Positions 46,855-56,379 of a stretch of DNA of 64,000 nucleotides are shown here, in pieces. Position numbers and translations under genes: made by a program. The stretch is taken from positions 62,001 to 126,000 of the forward strand of contig CAVPNW010000021.1 in NCBI GenBank assembly GCA_963706875.1, in the 5' to 3' direction. The stretch is from Prado023 sp963706875 (GTDB taxonomy: Bacteria > Actinomycetota > Actinomycetes > S36-B12 > CAIYMF01). Below the pieces are notes generated by a model that worked only from the letters and a program-made list of their open reading frames with translations, was not told the origin of the DNA and searched no databases. Every line of letters starts with the position of its first letter. Positions within the stretch are counted from its first letter, which is position 1.

Positions 46855-48687
46855 ATGCTCGAGAGCGACCACGGTCCGGTCGACGGGTTGCTGCACGAGG
46901 TATGGCAGTCAGTCCGCACGATCGACACCGGACAGGTCGCCGACTACATCCCCGAGCTGGCCAAGGCCGACCCCGCGACCTGCGGGTTGAGCCTGGCGAC
47001 CCTCGACGGCGCGGTCTACACGGCCGGGGACCTCGTGCCCTTCACGATCCAGTCGGTCTCCAAGCCGTTCGTTTACGCGTTGGCGCTGGCCGACAGCGGC
47101 TCGGAGGCGGTGCTATCCAAGATCGGGGCCGAGCCCACCGGCGACCCGTTCAACACGATCAGCCTCGACGACGTCAGCGGCCGGGCGTTCAACCCGATGG
47201 TGAACGCCGGGGCCATCGTGACCGCGACCCTGGTGGCCGGGCGGACCCGCGCCGAGCAGTTCGACCGGATCCTCGACGGGCTGTCCGCGTTCGCCGGCCG
47301 CCCGCTGGACGTCGACGAGGACGTCTACGCCTCGGAGCGCGACACCGGCGACCGGAACCGCGCCATCGCGTACCTGATGCGCTCCGCCGGCCTGATCGAC
47401 CACGACGTGAACGACCAGGTGGAGATGTACTTCCGGCAGTGCTCGATCGTGGTGACGGCCCGGGACCTCGCGGTGATGGCGGCGACGTTGGCCAACGCCG
47501 GGGTGAACCCGACGACCGGGGAGCAGGTGATCCCGCGGCACGTCGTTGCGCCGGTTCTCACGGTGATGAGCACGTGTGGCATGTACGACTACGCGGGCGA
47601 GTGGCTCTACCGGGTCGGGATGCCGGCCAAGAGCGGGGTGAGTGGGGCCATCTCGGCGGTCCTGCCCGGGCAGATGGGACTCGCCGCGCACAGCCCCCGG
47701 CTGGATGCTCGCGGCAACAGCGTCCGGGGAGTGGCGGCGTGCGAGCAGCTCTCGTCGCGACTCGGGTTGCACCTGCTGCTGCCGACCGAGCGCTCGCGGC
47801 CCAACATCCGACGCACCTACCGGGGGGATCTGGTCCGGTCCAAGCGCACCCGGCCTGCTTCGGATCGGGCGCTGCTGGAGGCCGAGGGCCGGACGATCGT
47901 GGTCCACGAGCTGGTCGGTGACCAGGGGTTCGCCGGGGTGGAGTCACTGGTCCGCACGGTGCTCTCGGACCCGGAGCCCGCCCGGTGGCGGGTGCTGGAC
48001 ATGGGCCGGGTCACCCGGATCGACGTGGCTGCACGCACCCTGTTGGGCGGGCTGGTCGACCAGTTGCAGGCTGACGGGGTTGTCGTGGGGCTCGTGGAGC
48101 CGCGCGGGCGGGGGCCCCGGGAGGTCGCCGGGACGCTCGGCGAGGACATGCCCCGGTTCGCCGACAGCGACAGCGCGCTGGAGTGGTGTGAGACCCAGGT
48201 GCTGCGCAGCCATGGGCTTGAGGAATCCCTCGATGAGGGCCTGGTGTCGCTGGCCGACCAGGACCTGCTGCGCGGCCTGCCCGCCGAGGTGGTCGCCGAG
48301 ATCGAGAAGCGGACCACGACGCGGGTGTTCACCTCGGGCACGGTGGTGTTCAACGAGGGCGACGACCCGGACGGCCTCTACTTCATCGGCGCCGGGCAGG
48401 TCAGTGCAGACGTGCGGGTGCGCGGCCAGCGCGGGCGTCGGCGGCTGAATTCGATGGCCGCGGGGTCGTCGTTCGGGGAGCTCGCGCTGGTCGACGGACG
48501 TCCGCGCTCCACCCGGATCGCCGCACTGGAGTCGACGATCTGCTTCGTGCTGTCACCCGAGGGGTTCGAGGAGTTGCGGGCCGAGGCACCCGACGCCTGC
48601 GCCCAGCTGACGCTCGCGATCGCCCGGAGCCTGTCCCAGCGGCTTCGGGCCTCGACATCAGAGGTCGCCACGTTGGAGGAGGCCTGA
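46855..48687 (+). CDS. glsA: Glutaminase with STAS and cNMP-binding domains
   Basis: 610 aa, three modules. Residues 1-310: class A glutaminase of the serine-dependent fold (glutamine to glutamate plus ammonia), with QSVSKPF (Ser, Lys), NPMVNAGAI, and MPAKSGVSGAI. Residues about 335-440: STAS domain. Residues about 465-600: cNMP-binding domain with FGELALVDGRPRSTRI, where Glu and Arg of the cassette are kept but the Thr-Ala that follows is Ser-Thr. GGAGG lies about 10 nt before the ATG. The design suggests glutamine breakdown controlled by a cyclic nucleotide. No neighbour is coupled with it. Confidence 0.87.
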   Translation: MLESDHGPVDGLLHEVWQSVRTIDTGQVADYIPELAKADPATCGLSLATLDGAVYTAGDLVPFTIQSVSKPFVYALALADSGSEAVLSKIGAEPTGDPFNTISLDDVSGRAFNPMVNAGAIVTATLVAGRTRAEQFDRILDGLSAFAGRPLDVDEDVYASERDTGDRNRAIAYLMRSAGLIDHDVNDQVEMYFRQCSIVVTARDLAVMAATLANAGVNPTTGEQVIPRHVVAPVLTVMSTCGMYDYAGEWLYRVGMPAKSGVSGAISAVLPGQMGLAAHSPRLDARGNSVRGVAACEQLSSRLGLHLLLPTERSRPNIRRTYRGDLVRSKRTRPASDRALLEAEGRTIVVHELVGDQGFAGVESLVRTVLSDPEPARWRVLDMGRVTRIDVAARTLLGGLVDQLQADGVVVGLVEPRGRGPREVAGTLGEDMPRFADSDSALEWCETQVLRSHGLEESLDEGLVSLADQDLLRGLPAEVVAEIEKRTTTRVFTSGTVVFNEGDDPDGLYFIGAGQVSADVRVRGQRGRRRLNSMAAGSSFGELALVDGRPRSTRIAALESTICFVLSPEGFEELRAEAPDACAQLTLAIARSLSQRLRASTSEVATLEEA

Positions 48688-48783
48688 CCCGTCCCTTACG
48701 AGAGTCCCCTAACTGACTGTAGTAATGATGCCCTAACGCAAGGTAGCCTTTCCACACCCAGACCAACCCCGGAGGATCCGAAC

Positions 48784-50060
48784 ATGAAGCGCCCCACTCG
48801 AAGTGCCGCGGTTGGCCTAGCAGCCGCTGTCGGATTGACCATGGCCGTGATTCCGGGCGTCGTATCGGCGGTTGGAGAGCAGGTTCCTTTCGTCAGCACG
48901 CTGACGCTCAACACGAGAGCGACCCCTCAGGTCACGCTCGAGGGGACCGAGTTCACGCAGGGACTGACGACCCAACCGGGCAGCAAGAACGAATGCAACT
49001 TGGCCACGGATTCGAGTCTGATCAAGTTCACGGGCCTCCTGGGCGCAACGACCCCACAGGACGTCGGATTCAAAGGCAACTCACTGGGGGTGAACGAGAG
49101 GATCGCGTCGGTCTGCAACCGCGTAGACAACCTGTCGGGCTCCAACCAGCCCGAGACGCTGCAACTGGAACTCACAAGTGGGCTCGAGGTGGTGCCGGGC
49201 TCGCCGGTGCTTGGCGCCCTCAGTGCTTCACTTGACATCGAGGTCACTTCGATCACGAAGTTCTTCAGGACGGAGAAGGCGATCGTTGAGGCCCAGGCCT
49301 TCATGGGAGCCTCCACCACCCCCGTGGGATCGTGGACTCTGGTGCAGGGCACCGGAACGACGGCAGGCTACACATATTGCAATGTGGCAAATGGGGCCAA
49401 CTGTCGCCTCGAGATTGATCCTGCAGGCGACGCGACATTCACCCGACTGACCCTCAAGGCCAGGGCCGGCGCCTTCTCCCTCGAGGGCGGATCCGACGAG
49501 GCCACCCCGGCGACGGCGACCACGCCTGCGACCTACGTGCCACCGACCACAATCGAGCTGGTGACCATGGTCGACGAGGTGTTCAAATGCGTTCCGGGGA
49601 CTCAGCTGAAGGACAAGAATGCAGCCGTCACGTACGTCGGCACCGTGAATCCCAACGAGTGCGCCGAATTCGGTGCGACGCTCACCGCGACTGACACGGT
49701 GGTCCAATTCCTGAAGCCCCTCGCCGTGGCTCCCACCGCCCAGTTCGACGTGGAAGTTGAATGGAAGCTCCCGGGTACCACGACACCGTCAGCGACTCTC
49801 CCCCCGCGTTCATCGACTTCGAGGTGGGCGATGCGGAGAGGGAGATGGGCTTCTGCCCACCCTCGGTCGTCGAGACACAGGGAAGACTGTCAACGACGGC
49901 GGCCGGCTTGGCGGGCTTTGACGACTACGCCCCCACCGGACTCATCGGCAAGCAGTTCGCCTGCATCTTCACGCGAAGTGCCCCCACTGTGAGCCAGACC
50001 GAGGTCATCATCACCGACCGGGTCTTCCTGATCGGCGACGCCAAGATGAGCATCCGATAG
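48784..50060 (+). CDS. Secreted protein of unknown function (one frameshift)
   Basis: A signal peptide (MKRPTRSAAVG, hydrophobic core, cleavage near VVSAVG) is followed by a Thr/Ser-rich body with paired Cys residues (CNLATD, VCNRVD, YCNVANGANC, KCVPG, ECAEF), suggesting disulfide-bonded beta structure outside the cell. The frame breaks in a run of six C at 49800-49805: adding one C continues LPPAFIDFEVGD and runs to a stop at 50060 (425 aa). Base composition is lower in GC than its neighbours. GGAGGATC precedes the ATG. I do not recognise the family; a surface-layer or adhesin-like role is a guess. Confidence 0.6.
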
Positions 50061-50075
50061 CGGCGGGGGGGTCGG

Positions 50076-53000
50076 CTACGAGCCGATACCCATCCCCGAG
50101 AGCAGTTGATCCGCCAGGGCGGCGTCAGCAGCAGCCTTAGAGGCCGCGCTGGCGCCGCCCTGGCGTCTTGTCAGAGTGGCACGGATCTCAAGCAGGCGCG
50201 CTTCCTCGAATGGCAAGTTCTGAGCACGGGCGGAATTCAGGCCTTTCGAGACTTCGTCCTCCGCCTCACGGAGACGGCCGAGGGACACTAAGGCACGAGC
50301 CAACACGAGATGGATCTGGGATTGGAGGGCTGCCACGTCCTCGCCCCGGCTGGCGGCCTCTGATTCGGCCACAATCCGCAGAGCGTCGTCCGCCGCACCG
50401 CGGCGAATGGCCACGTCCGCGCGCAGCAGCTCGGCCTCAAGAGCGCTCTGCAGGCTGCCCAGAGCCATGAACCCCGCTGAAGCCCGAACTGCATGGGCCT
50501 CCGCCGCTTCCACGTCTCCGCGCGCCAGGTGAAGCCGCGCCTGAAGCGTCTCACCGAAGGCCGCATGGAATTCGACACCTGATGCCCGAAGCACTCTGAC
50601 GGCCCGTGACAAGATCACCTCAGCATCATCAAGTCGACCCTGATTGATCAGGATCTCAACGATGTTGAGCTCAGTCTCAGCGGCGCCGTAGTCCATTCCA
50701 GCCTTGGTGGCTGCAACACGGGAGGACTCGTACCAGTCGAGCGCCTCCACCCATCGCCCCGCGTCGAATGCGAGAACTCCCAGGTTCTGGCGCGCGACCG
50801 CTTGCCCGACCAGGTCCCCGATCGTGACGAAGATTCTCAGGGCCTCTCGCATGTGGTCACCCCGGATCGGAAGTCCGAGCTGCCAGTCGGCGTGATCGAT
50901 CATATTTAGGGCCCGCGCCAGGCTCTCCAAGTCGTTGGACTCCCGGGCCTCGTCGGCTGCACGTGAAGCCCATCTACGCGCTTCGCTCGGCTTCTCTTGT
51001 CCCAAACGAACGTTGGCCATCAGCACATCCAACTTGACGGTGGCGGCGGCGGCCGCAGGATCGGAAGCTGGGACGCCGGCGAGCAACCGGCGGCCCTGGG
51101 AAATGATCCTCAGCGCCCGTCGGGGTTCTCCCGCGCGCTGGTGGATCCTCGCCCAGCGAGCCATCAACTCGGCTCGCCCCACGGGGTCGTGGGTGAGGTG
51201 AGCGGCTCGCCGGTAGGCGTCAACAGATCCGTCAAGCACCCCAGCCAGATCACGCAACTCGCCGAGCGTGGACCACAACTGCGCACGCTCCGCGTCCTTG
51301 ACATCGCCGACCCGGCGAGCTGACGTCGATTGCCCGCTCGTACTGCTCCGCGGCGTCGACGTTCGCGTAGGCACGGCGTGCCCGCTCGCCCGCCTATCTG
51401 GGCGTACTTCCACGTCCGCTCGGCATCACCCGCTCGCCAGAAGTGCAGGGCCAGCGTCGGCGAGTCGGCGTCCAGGTCGGTGCTCATCGCCTCCAGGGTC
51501 TCGCCGGCGGCTCGGTGCAGGCGGCTGCGGATCTTGTACGCCAGCCCCTCGTATGCGGCGTCGCGGATCAGGCTGTTGCGGAAGCGCCAGCGGTCCGGTC
51601 CGTCGGGCTGGAGGAACGAGCTCGAGGCTGCTGAGGGTCGCCGCGTCGGCCACCAGCCCGTCGGTGGCCAGGGTCCGCCGCAGCACCTCGACGCGGAAGC
51701 TGCGGCCGAGGACGGCGCAGTAGCGAAGGACCCGGCGGGCGTCGGGGTGCAGGAGATCGATCTGGGCGCTCATGGCGGCCTGCACGGACTCGGGAAGCGT
51801 GTCCAGCGAACCGGTGTCCAGAGCGACTCGGGTGACCTCCTCGACGAACAGCGGATTGCCCTGCGCGCGATCGACCACGGCGGCGATCTCGTGCGGGCGC
51901 AGCGGCGTGGCCTCGGTCGCGGCGATGACCAGCCGCTCCATGACCTCGTTCGGCAGCGGCTCCAGCGTGACGTGGGTGCCGCCGGACGGGGCGAACCCGC
52001 CCTCCTCACCGCGCCGCACCGCGATCACGGCCCACGGCCGCCCGGCGCTCGCGGCACCGATCCGGTCGAGCAGGCGCGCGGACGCGCCGTCCGCCCAGTG
52101 CGCCTCCTCGGCGACGAGCACCAGCGGCCCGGGCATCGCCTCATCCACCAACCGCACGAGCGCATCGGCCAACCGGTCGGGGCGGTACTGCGGATCGAGC
52201 GGCGTCGACCTCAGGCGTGCTGGGCACGTCCACCTGGACCACGTCCGCGATCAGCGGGGCCATCGGCAGCAGGTCCGGGGCGACCGCGGCCAGCGTGGCG
52301 AGCAGCGCCTGCCCCATCGCCTCCGGGGTGTCGCGCTCGAGCCCGAGAAGCCGGCGTACTGGGTCACGGAACACCCGGTAGGCACTCGCGGCGCCGTACG
52401 GCTCGGCCCGCACGACCACGACCCGTGCGCGGTGCTCGCCTCCACCGCCTCGAAGGCCAGCCGGGACTTCCCCATGCCCGTGGCGCCGGTGATCGTGATG
52501 ACGCCACCGGCCCCGGCGAGGGCCGTGTCGAGCGCCTCCCGCACGGTCGCGATCTCCTCGTCGCGCCCCAGGAACGGCAGCCGCGCCTCCGCGGTCGCCT
52601 CCTCGGCAGTCCCCAGCTCCTCGCCGATCTCGAAGACCAGCAGCGGCACGGCCTTGCCCTTCATCGCGAACGGTCCGGCAGGTCGTGACGGCGAACCGCG
52701 TGCGCGAGTGCTCGAGGACCGCCGGGTGGGCGTACAACTTCCCCGCCGTCGCTTTGGACATGATCCGGGCCGCGGTGTTCGTGGTGTCGCCCATGCCGGT
52801 GTAGGCGCCGCGCTCGGGGATCCCGACCTCGGCGGCGAACACGTGCCCCCGGTTGACGCCCAGCTGCAGCGGCAGCGGTGAGTCGGAGTCCGCGATCCGG
52901 CGCAGGGCGCGCAGCATCCGGCCCTCGTTGTCCTCGAACGACGGTCGGGATGCCCGAGCCGAGGAAGAACTTGCCGCCGTCGCTGTCGAGGTCGGTGGCC

Positions 53001-53863
53001 AGCAGGCTGATCGACTCGGGCGCCAGCGCCTCCTCGACGAGGCTGACCGTCCGGTGCAGCGCCTCGGCCAGGACATCGGGACCAGGCCCCGCGAGCAGGG
53101 CGTCGGTGCCGGAGAACTTGATGAACGCGATGCTGGCGATCCGGTGCTCCGGGTCGGGGATTCCGGGGTCGAGGTACTCCCCCAGCTCGATCGGGAACAG
53201 CCCGCGGATCCGCTCGCGATCGACGTCGGGGAGGACGAACTCATCGCCGGGCGCCGAGTGCGCAGTGCGCCGCCGCAGAAGCAGCTCGCCGTCCTCGCGC
53301 GGGCGGACGGCGTCCGGCGCGAGCCGCGCCGCGGTGGCCGCGCTGACCACGATCTCGCCCGCCTCCGCCGCCTTCTCCGCCAGCGCCGTGGACGTCGCGC
53401 CCGGCCCCAGGATGAGCAGCTCGCGCGTCGGGGCGCCGACGAGGAACAGGTGGATGTCCCCGGAGTGCAGCCCCACCGACATCTTCAGCGAGAGCCGCCC
53501 GACGGACGTGGGGACGGCCGCGGCCTGCCGCAGCGCCGTGCGCATCTCGACCGCCGCGTCACACGCCTGCTCGGTGTGGTCCGGCCCCGTGAAGAGGAAC
53601 AGCAATGCGTCGCCACCGAACTTCAGCAGCTCCCCGCCGCGGGTGCCGGCGATCCGCAACATGGGGCCGAACACCCGGTTGAGCGTCTCGACGATCTCCT
53701 CGGCACCGATCCGGCCGCGCCGGGAGAGCTTCTCGGTCAGCGCGGTGAAGCCCGAGACGTCGGCGAACACGAGCGTCCCGTCGACCACGCGCCACAGCTC
53801 CCCGGGCGTCTCGTCGTCCCACGTGAGTGCGATCGGGGGGACGTGCCGGCGCAGGTCGGTCAT
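50076..53863 (-). pseudogene. sAC-like nucleotidyl cyclase with NTPase and TPR, interrupted by about seven frameshifts
   Basis: Reading across frames gives one protein of about 1,260 aa. The first cyclase domain starts at the ATG at 53863: VFADVSGFTALTE carries a metal Asp and GGELLKFGGDALLFLF carries the second Asp and the adenine-recognising Lys. A second cyclase domain follows (FIKFSGTDALL; GKFFLGSGIP; GIPERGAYTGMGDTTNTAARIM). Next come a P-loop NTPase (TGATGMGKSRL; LVAEEAHWADG) and a C-terminal TPR-like helical region (50076 to about 51320). This order matches soluble adenylyl cyclases (ADCY10 type), which answer to bicarbonate. Breaks are near 52943, 52680, 52441, 52203, 51622, 51400 and 51320. 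All are single-base indels and none introduces a long gap, so error and recent decay are both possible. AGGGAG precedes the ATG; the MBL gene is divergent. Confidence 0.75.
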
Positions 53864-53904
53864 GTCTCCCTATCGGCCTGGGTCGGTGGGCGGTTCGGTA
53901 CCCC

Positions 53905-53910
53905 TAGAAT
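53905..53910 (+). promoter_or_regulatory. Candidate -10 box of the MBL-fold gene
   Basis: TAGAAT lies in the 102-nt divergent region between the cyclase gene and the MBL-fold gene, about 55 nt before the GTG at 53966. The -35 region is weak. Confidence 0.35.
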
Positions 53911-53965
53911 GTCACAGGTCCAGCGACGGCAGAGGGCGGAACGGCGCCCGGGCTGAGGAGAGAAC

Positions 53966-54778
53966 GTGCGGCTGACCTTCCTCGGGGTACGTGGTTCCAC
54001 ACCCGCGCCGGGCCAAGACTTCGTCCGCTACGGCGGGCACACCTCGTGCGTCGTCGTCGCACCGGACGCGGTCTCGGTGCCGGTCCTCGCCCTCGATGCC
54101 GGTACGGGGATCCGATCCCTGACCGCCCTCCTAGAGGGTGCAGCCTTCAACGGGTCCATCATGCTGAGCCACCTGCACTGGGACCACGTGCAGGGCATCC
54201 CCTTCTTCGCCGCCGGCGACCGTGACGACTCCCGCGTCGACGTGTACATCCCCGAGGAGTCGGGTCGGAACGGGTTCGACCTGCTCGCGCAGATGATGTC
54301 GCCGCCCGCGTTCCCGATCACCCCGGCGGGGTTGAAGGGCACCTGGACCTTCAACGCCATCGGGGCCACCCCGGTGACGGTCGAGGGGTTCGAGGTCACG
54401 CCGTTCGACGTAGCCCACAAGGGCGGGCGCAGCTTCGGGTACCGGGTGCAGGTCGGCGACACGTCCTTCGCGTACGTGCCCGACCATGCCCCGGCAGCGG
54501 GCGTCAGCGACGAGGCCATGGCGGCCATGGATGGTGTCGACATCCTCATCGAGGACGCGCAGTTCCTGGCCCACGAGCGCCCCCGCGCCGTCGACTACGG
54601 CCACGCGACCATCGACGAGGCCATCACCCTGGCCGAGAAGGTGAACGCCAAGTCGCTGGTGCTGTTCCACCACGGACCCCACCGGACCGACGATGCGCTC
54701 GACCAGATCCGCGAGGAGTTCTGCAGCACCGGGTTCGCCAGCGTCGCCTACGAGGGCATGGTCCTCGACCTGCCCTGA
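53966..54778 (+). CDS. MBL-fold metallo-hydrolase
   Basis: 270 aa. Metallo-beta-lactamase fold with SHLHWDHVQG (zinc motif HxHxDH), DHAP and a late FHHGPHR; the start MRLTFLGVRGSTPAPG and the pattern LDAGTGIR are as in the RNase Z/phosphodiesterase branch. Class II cyclic-nucleotide phosphodiesterases share this fold. Its position opposite the cyclase gene suggests it could hydrolyse the cyclase product, but the substrate cannot be read from sequence. GAGGAGAG precedes the GTG start. Confidence 0.82.
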   Translation: MRLTFLGVRGSTPAPGQDFVRYGGHTSCVVVAPDAVSVPVLALDAGTGIRSLTALLEGAAFNGSIMLSHLHWDHVQGIPFFAAGDRDDSRVDVYIPEESGRNGFDLLAQMMSPPAFPITPAGLKGTWTFNAIGATPVTVEGFEVTPFDVAHKGGRSFGYRVQVGDTSFAYVPDHAPAAGVSDEAMAAMDGVDILIEDAQFLAHERPRAVDYGHATIDEAITLAEKVNAKSLVLFHHGPHRTDDALDQIREEFCSTGFASVAYEGMVLDLP

Positions 54779-54936
54779 TCCACGCTGCGAGCCGGGCCCG
54801 CCGCCGCGACGTGCTGGACCGTTCGGCGCCGGAGTCGCCCCGCGATCTGCGCTGCGGGCCGACCCGCGAGGTGGCGGAGGTCGACCCGAGCGACCGCCGC
54901 GCCCACCGCCCCCCTCGACGTGCTCGGCTCTGGCGC

Positions 54937-54981
54937 GATCCGGACACGGACTGGCGCCCAGCGGACACAGGTGTCCGGATC
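54937..54981. repeat. 45-bp palindromic element, copy 2
   Basis: Same length, same perfect 10-nt ends and same inner TGGCGCC and GCGGACA motifs as the copy at 44983-45027, with about eight differences in the 25-nt centre. It lies in the 303-nt gap (54779-55081) between the MBL gene and the phosphoesterase gene, which otherwise holds no gene. Confidence 0.6.
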
Positions 54982-55081
54982 TGACCAATCCCGTGACGCG
55001 CGCACGCCAACGGTGTGTCCGGCTCGCGACACTGGCGACCTGCGGGTGCCGACCGCAGCCCGTTAGGGGAGACTCACACCC

Positions 55082-55801
55082 GTGCGCATCCTGGCCGTGT
55101 CGGACCTGCACTACCGGCTCCCCCACTACGACTGGCTCGTGCGCGCCTCGTCCGAGGCCGACGTCGTCGCCCTGTGCGGCGACCTGGCCGATGTGGTCAA
55201 CCCGGTGCCGATCGATGTCCAGTCCGTCGTGCTGGGCAAGTACCTGACGGCCCTGTCCAACGAGGCCCTGGTCCTGGCATCCTCGGGCAACCACGACCTC
55301 GACGGCCCCGGCGCGCACGGCGAGCAGGTGGCCGGCTGGCTGCAGCGCGTGAGCGACGACGGCGTGCACACCGACGGCACGAGCATCGACGTCGACGGCG
55401 TTCGCTTCACGATCTGCCCGTGGTGGGACGGCCCGGTGACCCGTGATGAGGTCGGCGCCCAGCTGGCCGCAGCGGCGGTGGACCGGCCCGACACCTGGAT
55501 CTGGCTCTACCACGCGCCCCCCGCGGGCACGCCGCTGTGCAAGGACGGCCGCCGCGAGTTCCCCGACCACGACCTCGCCGCGTGGATCGAGCAGTACCAG
55601 CCCGCCGTCGTGTTCTGCGGGCACATCCACCAGGCCCCGTGGGTGCCGGACGGCTCGTGGCACGCCAAGCTGGGCAGGACCTGGGTGTTCAACCCCGGCA
55701 AGCAGGTGGGACCGATCCCGCCGAACATCACGCTGGACACCAGCGAGCGGACCGCTCACTGGTACGGCGTCTTCGAGTCGGAGACGATCAGCCTCGACTG
55801 A
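55082..55801 (+). CDS. Calcineurin-like metallophosphoesterase
   Basis: 239 aa. Dinuclear metal motifs of the family: SDLHY (D, H), LCGDLAD (GD), SSGNHDLD (GNHD), and FCGHIHQAP (GHxH). It is small and without signal peptide, in the size range of class III cyclic-nucleotide phosphodiesterases (CpdA, Rv0805). GGGGAG precedes the GTG start. The neighbouring cyclase and cNMP-domain genes make a cyclic-nucleotide substrate plausible; other small phosphoesters are equally possible from sequence. Confidence 0.82.
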   Translation: MRILAVSDLHYRLPHYDWLVRASSEADVVALCGDLADVVNPVPIDVQSVVLGKYLTALSNEALVLASSGNHDLDGPGAHGEQVAGWLQRVSDDGVHTDGTSIDVDGVRFTICPWWDGPVTRDEVGAQLAAAAVDRPDTWIWLYHAPPAGTPLCKDGRREFPDHDLAAWIEQYQPAVVFCGHIHQAPWVPDGSWHAKLGRTWVFNPGKQVGPIPPNITLDTSERTAHWYGVFESETISLD

Positions 55802-55837
55802 GGCCGCGGGGTCACTGCCTCCGGCAGGCCCTCGGGC

Positions 55838-56326
55838 TCAGCACTCCGGGTCGCGCACGGAGCCCGTCCTCGTGGGCCCGCTCTGGTGATGCACCAGGCT
55901 GTCGAGGATCTGGTCGACCATCCCGAGGTGCCCGGTGAGCCCGGCGAACTGCTGCTTGACGTCGACCAGGTACTGGGTCAGCCCGTCGAGGCGCATGGCG
56001 GTCATCCGCAGGACTGCAACCGCGGCACCCGGATTGTCGTTCAGGAAGCCGTCCGGGTCCTCGATGACCCGCACCTCGACCGGAGTGGCCGCGCGGACCG
56101 TGGCCGTGGCGGAGCGGTCGAGCACCCACGACATCTCGCCGAAGACCGCACCGGGATGGTCGATCCGCGCGAACGGGACCAGGTCCTTCTCGATCGTGAC
56201 CGAGCCGGAGACCAGCACGAGCATCCGCGAGGGCTGCCCGCCCTCCATGATGAGGACCTCGCCCGCGGGCACGGACAGCACAGGGAGGTCGGAGCAGAAC
56301 TCCAGCAGGTCGGCCATGGGCGCCAT
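55838..56326 (-). CDS. Free-standing cNMP-binding-fold protein with degenerate pocket
   Basis: 162 aa, one cyclic-nucleotide-binding fold (about residues 8-115) and a helical tail with a TGHLGMVDQILD segment. The cassette reads FGEMSWVLDRSATATV. The Glu is present, but the Arg that binds the cyclic phosphate is replaced by Ala and the Pro by Ser. The fold may therefore bind another ligand, or none, and act as a protein-interaction module. It converges on the phosphoesterase gene and is 54 nt upstream of, and reads away from, the next MFS copy's end on the same strand. Confidence 0.72.
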   Translation of the reverse strand: MAPMADLLEFCSDLPVLSVPAGEVLIMEGGQPSRMLVLVSGSVTIEKDLVPFARIDHPGAVFGEMSWVLDRSATATVRAATPVEVRVIEDPDGFLNDNPGAAVAVLRMTAMRLDGLTQYLVDVKQQFAGLTGHLGMVDQILDSLVHHQSGPTRTGSVRDPEC

Positions 56327-56379
56327 TATCGCGGGCGCGTGCCGAGTCCGCCTCGCCGCACCCTGGACAGTCTCGCGCC

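Noticed and set aside
16986..48687. Functional link of glutaminase and glutamate decarboxylase as one acid-resistance route
   Set aside because: The genes are 30 kb apart in different operons with no shared control visible; both are common enzymes.
48688..48783. IdeR/DtxR iron box before the secreted protein gene
   Set aside because: Only one half-site (TAGCCTTTCC) resembles the consensus; the other half does not match.
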